Assembly (NCBI GenBank): GCA_023548195.1
Contig: JAJHZJ010000419.1
Span: forward strand, 3,488,273 to 3,552,272
Source of the DNA: Bettongia penicillata ogilbyi
Taxonomy: Eukaryota; Chordata; Mammalia; Diprotodontia; Potoroidae
Length of the DNA: 64,000 nucleotides
Direction: 5' to 3'
Made by a program: the position numbers and the translations under genes. Shown here in pieces: positions 9,300 through 18,299 of this stretch (within the stretch, counting starts at the first letter, position 1; each line of letters begins with the position of its first letter). The notes under the pieces were generated by a model. The model did no database searches. It was not told where the DNA came from and saw only the letters and a program-made list of their open reading frames with translations.

Positions 9300-11450
9300 C
9301 TTTTTGAAACTGATAATTTAGTTTTCCTCTCCTTTTTAAACAAATGCTTTATTTTATTTTTTAAAAAATCTGTTTCATTTATTAATTATATGATTTTTGC
9401 ATTCAGTTTTTTAAAATCTCTTTCTTGATTTTCAGGATTTATATTTTCATGCAGAAGTGAAGTTTTAATTTGTTGATCTAGATTTTTTTAGTTGCATTCT
9501 TGTTTCATTGATCTATTTTTTTCTCATTTTCACTTTCTGTGAAAATGGTTAGAGACATAAATTTTCCTCTAATGACTGCTTTGGCTGTGTCCCCAATTTT
9601 CCCCCTCTTATTCCCTACCTTCTCTTTATTATGAGGTATTTCTCTAATAACTATAAAAATAACAAAATATAATAAATATGAAATAAATTCTTTCTTTCCT
9701 TCTAACTCTTGTTTAATATTTCCTTCTCTAAACCTTAGGTTTGTTTTGCTTATAACTAATCATTCTCTATATTTTTTCTCCCTATTATCCTCCCTATCCC
9801 TCTTGTATCCAGCTGAGTTGAATGTATTTCTACACCAAACTCTGTGTGTGTGTTTATTTGTGTATGGAGTTCAGAAGAAAGTAAAGTTCAAATGACAGCT
9901 CCTTCCCTATTTCTTTCACGTTTGTACAGACTTCTATTTTTGAGCCCCAAGTATGTGAAATAATAAAATTTTCCATTCTTCTTTCCTTTTTTTCCAAATG
10001 TGTCTCTCTTTCCACCTTGCATTTTCTTTCATCATCAAAATAAAACAAAACTACTCCAGCTCCTCTTTCTCATTTGGCTCTCTCTATGACACCTAATGAT
10101 ATTAGGAGCCTTGTATTACTCTTTCTCCATTAGACTGCAAGCAGTCCATACTTATAAAGTCCCTTTTGGTTATTCACTTGTATTTAACTGTTTATGTTTC
10201 TCTTGATACCTGTATTTCAAAGTTTCCATTTACCACTTGTCTTTTGTTAGGAACACTCGAAAGTCCCTTGTTTGATGGCAAGTCTATTTTTTCCTTCTGT
10301 GATTATACTCACTTTTTCTGGGTAAGTTATTCTTAGTTGTAGACCTATATATTTTTTTTCTGTTTCAAATATCATATTCCATTCTTTCTGCTTCTTTATT
10401 ATAGGAACTACTAAATTTTGTGTGATCCTGAAGGTGGTTGAATTCTTACTTTCTGGGTTCTTGAAATATTTTTTCCTTTTAATCTAGAAGTTCTTGATTT
10501 TGGCAACAATGTTCCTGGGAGTTTTTATTTTAAAGTTTCTTTCAGGTAGTGACTGAGGGATTCTTTCAGTTTTTTTACATTGCCTGCTTATTCTAATATC
10601 TTCTATCTGGGCAAATTTCCTCTCTTGATTTCTTGAATAATGACATCCAGGTTCTTTTGTGGTCATTGATTTCAGGGAGTACTTTGTATCTCATTTTGAT
10701 CTGTCTTCCATGTCAGTTTGCTTTTTTAATATGGAATGATATTTTCTTCTTTTTGAAAAAAAATCTTTTAACTTTGTTTTACTATTTCTTATCTCCTAGA
10801 GTTATTAACTTTTATTTATTCCATTCTAATTTTTAGAGAATCTGTTACTTGGGTATAGGGTTGTTTTTTTTTTTAATTTCCTGTTTTAAACTGTTAATTC
10901 TCTTTTCAAGTCTTTCCTCCTGTCTTTTATTTCTTTTCCAAGTTCTTCTCTATTTTCACTTAAATATTATTTTAACTCTTTAAAAAACATCTATCATTTC
11001 TTCTAGAAATTTTATTTGATCTAGTAGGCAAGCTATGTTTCTCTTGTAGATGTTTTGGAGTTATTCTTCTCTTATGGATTTGTATCCTGGGCATCCCTGG
11101 TATCATGGTAGTTATTTATTTGTTTACTCATAGTGTTGAAGCTTTTTAACCCCTCTGTGGGGCACCTCTATCAGAGCAAACTTAATGAGTTCCTTTCCTT
11201 CCTAGGAGCCTTCCCTATGCCCGGGGGGGTTGAATCTTAGGTTTCTCTCCTCAAGATCAGAACAAGTTAAAGCCCTTTCGTCCACCCTCTGGGTCTTTGC
11301 TTTGCTTGATCTCTCCCTACCTCAAAGAGTTACACTAAGTTAGGGGTCCTTCATCTGCCTGGGGGTTCTGTTCTTTACCCTAACACCAAGCTTGCCTCCT
11401 CTTCCAGCAATTGGTCTTATTTGAGGCCCTTTCCTAAGTGAAATGGGAGT
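9300..11450 (-). mobile_element. Old L1 / half-L1-like element
   Basis: On the minus strand the segment around 10260-10840 is an L1 ORF1 relic. The antisense runs 'tgggtaagttattcttagttgtagacct' region, 'caacaatgttcctgggagtttttatttt' region and the translation FKIKTPRNIVAKI (in 10484-10666) correspond to the ORF1 RNA-binding domain and parallel the younger copy at 17.2-20.9 kb. The coiled-coil part follows at about 10860-11060 and a GC-richer 5' UTR-like part at 11150-11450. No ORF2 is evident; 9300-10250 is T-rich and poorly classifiable. Confidence 0.6.
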
Positions 11451-11689
11451 AGAGAGAGAGATTGCTTTTTTTTAATTCTATAACTGAATCATAAAATACT
11501 TCTTAAAATTAGATCATGTTGAAGCACTTTTATTTTACAACCACACTAATGTCCCCATGATTTCTCCTCCATCCCCAGTCAACTGGCTTTGATGAAAAGC
11601 TTTGGATCTGTGTAATGAAGTTTTTCACTTTGTGCTAGTGGTTAAGTTTGATATGTTTCATACTCCGGGGTTCCAGATCAGGGCAACTG
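11451..11689. other. Unassigned spacer
   Basis: No recognised feature. A weak hAT-like left terminus could lie near its end. Confidence 0.35.
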
Positions 11690-11895
11690 CTCAATAAGGG
11701 GGTTGAGTCCGGTGGTCAGAATTGAGTTGCAGAAAAAGCTACCTGCTGCAAAACTCCAGAGTGTTGCCTAACCAGATTAAAATGCAATAGGAAAATATTT
11801 AACAAAACAAAAATACAATGCAAAATAATTTTGATTTTTCTAAGTCAGTATGCAGCCCAAAGGAATCTATTTCTATTTGAGTTTGACATCACTGG
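11690..11895. mobile_element. hAT-type MITE, copy 1
   Basis: Shares an order of words with the copy at 16018-16231: an 'actccagagtg' or 'actccctagtg' block, 'accagattaaaatg', an AT-rich middle with 'aacaaaa(t)aaa', 'gtcagtatgcagccca', then 'ctatttgagtttgacatcact'. The right end, read inverted, is a hAT-like terminus (CAGTGATGTCAAACTC). The left end is decayed, so that boundary is approximate. Confidence 0.6.
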
Positions 11896-12499
11896 TATAG
11901 TGATTAGGAAGAGGTAAACTCTATCAGTGCCTTTAAATTCTCAATCTTGGACCCCTTTTTTTTTTTGTTCTAATTGAGGTTCATTTTAAAAACTAAATAG
12001 AACAATAATTTTGAAGTTCTGTAGATTTTTATTAAAAAAATGCAAAAGGATTCAAATTGTAATAAATAAAGGCCACCCCAACCAAAACTGTACTTGATTT
12101 TAACAGGTCATTTAACTGTGTTCTTCTTAAAGTATGGTTCTGAGCCTCTTATTGGTTTATTATGAAATCGAGAGATTTGTAAAGTTCATTTACTGCTCTG
12201 TAGCTGTCCTGATCTCCTGTGAATTAATCCATGCAGAGGACAACTCTACAGAGATCTCCAGTAATTAAAGAAAGGGCATCTCTTTTAATTACATTCATGT
12301 TTTGATAAAAACCTGAGCTTCAATTAATAGTTGTAATAAATGGGCTGATAGACTTCCTTAATACTTTATGCTCAAAAAATAACATTTGATAAAAATTTAA
12401 GAAAATAATGAAATTGATTAGATAAGTGAGCTAAAATGGGCACAATGATAGGGATACACTGGGCTCTGTGAGTGGAGAGCAAATTGCTGAACTTTTATT
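11896..12499. other. Unassigned AT-rich sequence
   Basis: Nothing supportable as a gene or named repeat. A poly(T) run lies near 11956-11968. Confidence 0.4.
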
Positions 12500-12735
12500 T
12501 CTACCTCCCACCTTGGTTCATTTGCATAGTGGTTCCTTCTTGCCTAGAATGCACCTCCTCATCAATTCTACTTCTTTGAGTCTTTATCTTGCTTTGATAC
12601 TTAATTCAGGTGCCATTGTATCTATGAAGTTTTTCCCTTATGCCTTCGGTTGTTGGTGTTTGATCCCTACTCAGATTTCCTTGTAGTTACTTATCTATTA
12701 TACCTATCTATCTTTTTTTTCCTTTCAGTTTCTTT
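12500..12735 (+). mobile_element. L2 LINE 3'-end fragment
   Basis: The plus strand follows the L2 3' region: 'gcctagaatgcacctcctcatc', 'caggtgccattgta', 'gaagtttttccctta' and 'tccttgtagttactta'. The terminal part is lost at the junction with the LTR that follows. Confidence 0.6.
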
Positions 12736-12740
12736 GTGCA

Positions 12741-13190
12741 TGGGATGGCTAGACCCCTATTCAAACTGACTGCTTGGAAGCTTCTCAAAGTATAAACAGA
12801 AAGTCCTTTATTCGGCAGGCTTTACCCTCTCCTAGGCAGATTAGAGGAGGGGAAGCACAGTACAGAAGCAGATGCATGGTTATATAGCAGAAAATCACAA
12901 AACCCCCCCTTACCCTTTTGGTTAAGAGCCCAAGAAAGCAACTTATTTTCAGAAATTTGACCCAGATACAAGGAATAAGGAAGGGACTGAATAAACATCT
13001 CCCCTATTTAACTAAAGGTTGGGATTGTACAATATAATTAGGAAATGGGTTAAGCAAATCTGGGGAGAAAGGCGACAGGTGGTTTCACAACTTCAAGCTT
13101 CCCATATCCCATATTTCTGAGAAATTGAAACTCAGGCCTGAAGTCTGATTTACTTCAGATTTAAGTTCTTGAGAAGTTTTCACTAGCCAT
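12741..13190 (-). mobile_element. Probable solo LTR of an endogenous retrovirus
   Basis: Read on the minus strand it contains a TATA box (CTATATAACC near 12880), followed about 70-75 bp later by the polyadenylation signal GAATAAAGG near 12810, and ends ...CATCCCA at 12741, as a retroviral U3-R-U5 unit would. No internal retroviral sequence flanks it. I could not match target duplications, so the right boundary is uncertain. Its family is unknown. Confidence 0.6.
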
Positions 13191-13219
13191 CACATTCTGT
13201 CTCTTCCTTTCTCTTTCTC

Positions 13220-13306
13220 TCCTTCCTTCCTTCCTTCCTTCCTTCCTTCCTTCCTTCCTTCCTTCCTTCCTTCCTTCCTTCCTTCCTTCCTTCCTTCCTT
13301 CCTTCC
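13220..13306. repeat. (CTTC)n microsatellite
   Basis: Uninterrupted tetranucleotide run of about 21 units within a longer pyrimidine-rich tract (13198-13340). The minus-strand ORF across it with EGRK repeats is an artefact of the repeat. Confidence 0.95.
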
Positions 13307-13394
13307 TCTCTCCCTGTCTCTCTTCTCTCTCTCTTTCTTGTCAAATAAGGAATGTGAAGCAAGGTATTAGGAAACCACCAGAAAGAAGTGAGAG

Positions 13395-13560
13395 AAGGTA
13401 GCATGGTGCAGTGCTGAGATCATTACCCCCAAAGTCCTTCTCCCTGTTGCTTGTCCTTGGGCAAGTTCCCTAGCTACTCTAGAGGTCAATTGTCTCTTTT
13501 GTAAAATGCGGGGGTTGGCATCTGTGGCCTCTAAGATCTCTTCAGATGCCAGATGTACAG
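13395..13560 (+). mobile_element. MIR/THER SINE fragment
   Basis: Plus-strand MIR order is visible: 'agcatggtgcagtg', 'gtccttgggcaagttc', 'ttgtaaaatgcgggggttgg', then the 3' segment 'cctctaagatctcttcagatgcc'. Confidence 0.75.
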
Positions 13561-13700
13561 TTTTATGGAAGCTGAGCAGGCCCTCATAGTCGATCTAGCC
13601 CATGTCTTTCATTTGATGAATGAAGAAACTGCGGCTCAAGGAGCGGAAGTGTCTTGCTCAAGGTCACATATAGAATTAGATATAGGGCTTGGGAAAAAAA
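13561..13700 (-). mobile_element. MIR/THER SINE fragment
   Basis: Antisense MIR: 'gatctagcccatg', 'gaatgaagaaactgcggctcaaggag' region, 'cttgctcaaggtcaca'. It abuts the plus-oriented copy on its left, giving an inverted SINE pair. Confidence 0.7.
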
Positions 13701-13954
13701 AAAAACAACCTGACTCCATAGGCAATGCTTTTCCATTGTACCAAGAACCATTACATGTAAAGCTAAGAAAATATTTTATATGTTATATAAATTTTATATG
13801 TAATATATATGCACACAATATAATACTGTATATTAATCTGAATGAGGACATATTTCTTAAATTTCTCTTGTATGAAGGGGGATCATGACTTACAATTGTT
13901 ATTTTTTAGTCTATACCTATATGTATTTTCCTTTTTAGACGTGTGATCTGTTGT

Positions 13955-14195
13955 TGGGGGTAACCTACATGTGGATCAACAGAGTGCTATTCCTAAAGTC
14001 AGAAAGACCTGAATTCAGATACTTACTGACTGTTCCTGGGCAAATCACCTAATCTCTACCTGCTTCAGTGTTCTCATTTGTGAAACAGGAATAATAATAG
14101 CAACTATCTCCCTGGGTTGTTGTGAGATAAATGAGATAATATTTGTAAAGTGCTTTGCCAACTTTAAAGCATTATTTAAATGCTTTATTATTATT
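13955..14195 (+). mobile_element. MIR-core tRNA-derived SINE (MAR-like), nearly full length
   Basis: Shows 'cagaaagacctgaattc', 'cctgggcaaatcacctaa', 'ctcatttgtgaaacagg', 'gggttgttgtgagataaatgag' and 'tttgtaaagtgctttgcc', the order of a marsupial MIR-core SINE, ending in a TTA repeat. Confidence 0.8.
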
Positions 14196-14320
14196 ATTTT
14201 GTAATTATAATTTATAATTATAATAGTTATATATTATATAAGTATATATCATAATATATATTATTATAATTTATTATAATTTTATTATTATTATTAATTA
14301 TGTAAGTAGATATCACTTAT
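14180..14320. repeat. AT-rich (TTA/TAATTA)n low-complexity tail
   Basis: Expanded ATT/TATA microsatellite growing out of the 3' end of the preceding SINE. It is almost free of G and C. Confidence 0.85.
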
Positions 14321-15474
14321 CTATATGCTACAAAGAGAAAAGGTTATATGTATAATGATGCTGAAGGCCAACTGTAGTACTTCATTGTGGCATGTGAGTG
14401 ATTCTGGATTTTTCAAGGCAGGAGATCTGAAACTCCATCAGTCCTCTAAAGCTAGGTCTTGGCCTGAGAACCAGCCTCGTCTAGTGCATAAGCACAGATG
14501 ATTGTTTTGTCCAGGGATGACAACTCACAGCTCTTAAAGGTCATTCAGCAAGGCCCTGGGGACTCAGGGACAGCAGTGGGGAGGGCAGGGAGGAAAGTTG
14601 CTTTTATGATCTAATCATATAGTCATGGGGCTTTGAAGTATTGAGTGTATTATAAATCTACTTACTTTATAAGAGGATGATATTTCCTCTATTGATTTTT
14701 CTTGGTGGTCAGCCTTATGATTTCATTGGCATAGGGAACTCCTGGAGAGGAACCCCTCAATCAATGAAGATTAGCAACTGTTGAGAAGCTTTTAAGTCTT
14801 AAAGAGTTTCCTGGGGCACTGAGAGACTGGGAGAATCTCAGCTCTCCCTGGTGTTTACTAAATTTAAAAACCACATTAATAAATTGACTGATTCTGATAT
14901 AGTTTTTGGATATTTCTGAGGAGACCATTTATTTCTTGTCTATTGCAGATACAAGGAATGCTGTGTAGTTCCTCTAAATTAGGGACTTACTTAAATCATT
15001 CAATTGCAAATTAATCATCATAGCAAAAAAAAAAAGTGCATTAGCCATGTATGAATTCCTGCTTGAGTTAACGTTACCTACTTCAGTTTTCCCCAAACAT
15101 TCTCTTCAGCTACAATTAATAAAATTGAGCTTTCGACTACAAATTTCAACTGAAAGGCCATTATTAAATGTCATTTCCACTCCTTGTAATTTCCCCTTTC
15201 TCATTAATATTCAGGTACACCTCCACTGAGTTATAATGTTAAGTCGACATTATCCATATCCTATTCAAGTGTGGCATTAGAGAGGAGTCAATTTCTTGAA
15301 ATAAATATTTAAAACACAGAACTAAACACTAGAATTCAACAGATCATAGAATTTGTGTTATGGCTGCAATTCTAATAAATCCAACTACATAGTGTGAGAT
15401 ACACTTAATGAAAAATCAAGGCTTATGATTGCAAGTGAGATTGAGTTTGCAATCAAGTATTGAATACAGCGCAG
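14321..15474. other. Unassigned sequence
   Basis: About 1.1 kb with no gene or repeat I can support. The part near 14400-14610 is richer in GC than its surroundings. The short ORF at 15047-15229 has no recognisable family or splice context. Confidence 0.4.
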
Positions 15475-15711
15475 GGGGAGGTAGGTGGCATAGGAATACA
15501 GCATTGAGGAAGACCTGAATTCAAATCAGACCTCAGACACTAGCTGAGTGTCCTTGGGAAAGTCACTTAACCCTGTTTGCTTCAGTTTCCTCATCTGTAA
15601 AATAAGTTGGAGAAGGAAATGAGAAACCACTCCAATATCTTTGCCAAGAAAACCCCAACTGGGTCATGAATAGTCAGACATGGCTTAAAAGTACTGAGCA
15701 GTAGCAACAAG
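15475..15711 (+). mobile_element. tRNA-derived SINE with BovB/RTE-type 3' tail
   Basis: Head resembles the marsupial tRNA-derived SINE ('gacctgaattcaaatcagacctcagacac'). The body has 'cagtttcctcatctgtaaaat' and 'ggagaaggaaatgagaaaccactcc'. The 3' end, 'gccaagaaaaccccaactgggtcatgaatagtcagacatgg' in part, matches the 3' terminus of the BovB LINE found at 5005 in this same window, implying mobilisation by RTE machinery. Confidence 0.85.
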
Positions 15712-15759
15712 TGAACACAGAAGAAAAGTTTGTAAAGGAATCCAGAAATTGAAACAGTC

Positions 15760-15945
15760 ATTTCTTATTCATCATAGACATCTAATGCTAGAAGGGACCT
15801 TCGAGATCATCAAATCTAATCACTTCACTTTACAGAATTACTAGACTGAGTCTGTAAAGTGACTTGCCCAAGGTCACACAATCCATTAGTTGCTAGAGCT
15901 GGCACTGAATCTTACTTCTCATTCCAGTCTTCCCTCTTTCCATTA
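15760..15945 (-). mobile_element. MIR/THER SINE
   Basis: Antisense MIR: 'gctagaagggaccttcgagatcatc', 'ctttacagaattactagactgag', 'gtgacttgcccaaggtcacaca' and 'gcactgaatc'. Nearly full length. Confidence 0.8.
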
Positions 15946-16017
15946 AACAAGGATGAGTGTGGTGTATTTGATAACTTACCTGATCCTCTTGACAGTGCTG
16001 TGAGGTTGGTGTAGTTC

Positions 16018-16231
16018 ACAGGTTTCAAACAGCCTGGCAAAGAGCACACAACACTCCCTAGTGTGGGGATAACCAGATTAAAATGAAATTGTGAAATACT
16101 TAGCAAAATAAATAAAAATAGAATAAAACTTAGACAATGTAAAGGTATGGTTTTCTACATCAAGATGTGGCCCACAGGGATTCTTACGTTCCATTTAGTG
16201 TCCTTGTTCCTATTTGAGTGTGTCACTGCTG
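16018..16231. mobile_element. hAT-type MITE, copy 2
   Basis: Nearly complete copy. The left end CACAGGTTTCAAAC and the right end (inverted: CAGCAGTGACACACTC) form degraded inverted termini. Internal words 'accagattaaaatg', 'caaaataaataaaaata', 'gatgtggcccacagggattc' and 'ctatttgagtgtgtcac' match copy 1. It has no transposase coding capacity. Confidence 0.65.
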
Positions 16232-16965
16232 CTGGAGTGCAAGTTGCAGGGTGTGCTGAAATGTTTAACAACTGGTTCTCCAGGAGAGAAAATAGGCAAA
16301 ATGCACTTTAAAGTTTCATCTGCATCATTAGCTTTTTCCCCTCATCCTGCTTTCTTAAGTCTAGGTAATCAACACAATAATAAAACAAGCTGCAATTAGT
16401 AGTGTTTGCTGTAACCTGAGGTGTAAATACTCCTGATGAAAAAAATGTAACAAGAATGCCCCCGGGGCAATTAAAAACAAGAAATAAAACCACCCTGTGC
16501 ATTTACTTTTATTCTCTGCCACTGTTTCAAATGAGAACATTTAGTTAAGGTTGCTCTCCCAAGTCTGTCATCCCTCCTCCTGTCTACATTCTTTATTAGA
16601 GAGGCCCGTCGTGAAGTGGGTAGAGAAGGATTAAGTCCTGCCTCTGACAAAATTTGGCTGTGAGATCTTGGACAATTTCTTCTTTCTCTCTCCCCGCGGC
16701 CCCCCATCCTTGAAGATAGAAGTTAACTTTTCTGTGTGTATCAGACTAGACCTTGGTGGTCTGGTGAAACATATGGCTCACTTCTTGGAATAATGTTATT
16801 AAATGCATAAAATCAATAGGAAATCAATAACATAGAAATATAATTATTAATTTAAAAAATAATATATCCCAGGCTAAGAACCTGTGGATGAAATTGCTTT
16901 ATGGTTGCTCATCTGCATTGGTAGAGGAGGTGTCCTCATGGGAATTTAGTGACACAAGTTTCAAT

Positions 16966-16966
<1 letters not shown>
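16232..16966. other. Unassigned sequence with a MIR remnant
   Basis: Mostly unclassified. A plus-strand MIR remnant is visible at about 16605-16700 ('gtcctgcctctgacaa', 'gctgtgagatcttggac'). Short overlapping ORFs on both strands show no family resemblance. Confidence 0.45.

Positions 16967-17001
<35 letters not shown>
16967..17001. repeat. (CA)n microsatellite
   Basis: About 16 uninterrupted CA units, continuing into AGAGACAC. Confidence 0.95.
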
Positions 17002-17004
<3 letters not shown>

Positions 17005-17269
17005 ACACGCAGAGTTTGAGTTAATGATTTTCGAAGACTCAAAATGGAGCAAATAACAGATCTGGTTATGGAAATGTGAGCGCCCAAACTGTACCATTCC
17101 AAAGGTAATCAAACAAGCTTCATTTTACCAACCCTAATTAGACCATCTTAGCACAGTGTGATTAGAGTCATCCTAGGGAACACAATGAAAATCCACAAAT
17201 GAACTTCTAGATTTTTTTTTTTAGATTATCCAAGTGTAGTCATGAAAACATTTCCATATTACTGATGTT

Positions 17270-17405
17270 GTGAAAAAAAACATAATCCAAAAAAGAAAAA
17301 AAAACTCAAGAAAAATCAAGTTTAAAAAAAATATAAAAATAAAAATATAAATAATAAATATAAAATTTAAAATAAAAATATAAATATAAAAAAAATTTTA
17401 AAAAG
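17270..17405. repeat. A-rich (AAAAAT)n tract inside the L1 3' UTR
   Basis: On the plus strand the segment is A/AAAT/ATAA-rich, opposite in polarity to the element's poly(A) tail. It is an internal simple repeat of the L1 3' UTR that has expanded. Confidence 0.7.
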
Positions 17406-17977
17406 TATGCTTCAATCTGTAATTGAGACATCATCAGTTTCTTGTCTGGGGTTGGATAACATTTTCATCATAAGTCCTTCATAGTTGTCATGTATCTTGG
17501 AATTACTGAGAATAGGTAAGTCATTCACAGTTGGTCATCTTCCAGTATTGCTATTGCTTTATTCTGTCACTTTGCATCAGTTCACATAAGTCTTTCCAGG
17601 TTTTTCTGATAGCATCCTGCTCATCATTTCTTACAGTACAAGAGCATTCCATCATAATCACATACCGCAATTCCTCAACCATTCCTCAATTGATGGGCAT
17701 CTTCCCTACTTCCAACTCCCTGCCACTATATAAGAGCTGCTATAAATATTTCTGTACACATAAGTCCTTTTCCCTTTTGTTTTTTATCTCTTTTTTGATA
17801 CAGACATAATAGTGGTGTTGCTAGGTCAAAGTGTAAGCATGGTTTAAAGTCCTTTGGGAATAGTTCCAAACTGCTTTGTAGAAAGGTTGAATCAGTTCAC
17901 CACACCACCAAGAATGAATTAATGTCTCATTTTTCCCACATCTTCACCAGCATTTGTCATGCTCCTTTTCTGTCCTA

Positions 17978-18299
17978 TTAGCCAATATGGGCAGCTAGGT
18001 GGTGCAGTGGATACAGCACTGTGCGGGAGTCAGGAGGACGCAAGGTCAAATCTCACCTCAGAGACACTCACTAGCTCTGTGACCTTGGGCAAGTCACTTA
18101 ACCCCAACTGCCTCATCCTGAGTCATCTCCAGTCATCCTGATGAATCTCTGGTCACTGGATTCAGATGGTTCAGGAGGAGAAGTGAGGCCGGTGACTGCA
18201 CAGCCCTCCTTCACTCAAAACAGAGTCAAGTGCAAATCATGTCATCATTTCTCTGCTATCTTCTTTGGCAATGAACGATGAACACATACTTTAGCCAAT
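17978..18299 (+). mobile_element. Full-length tRNA-derived SINE (WALLSI/MAR-like) with target duplication
   Basis: The SINE is 17987-18290 and begins 'gggcagctaggtggtgcagtgg' (tRNA-like head with A box). It continues 'cttgggcaagtcacttaacccc' and has the long 3' half 'cactggattcagatgg' ... 'gtcaagtgcaaatcatgtcatc' ... 'ggcaatgaacgatgaacac'. Direct repeats TTAGCCAAT lie at 17978-17986 and 18291-18299 and rejoin the interrupted L1. It is a non-coding RNA-derived retroposon. Confidence 0.9.

Noticed and set aside
13183..13404. Minus-strand ORF with repeated EGRK
   Set aside because: It is the translation of the (CTTC)n microsatellite.
17270..17405. A-rich tract read as the poly(A) tail of a plus-strand retroposon
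   Set aside because: The sequence on both sides belongs to the 3' UTR of the minus-strand L1, whose own tail is the T run at 17211-17222. The tract is internal.
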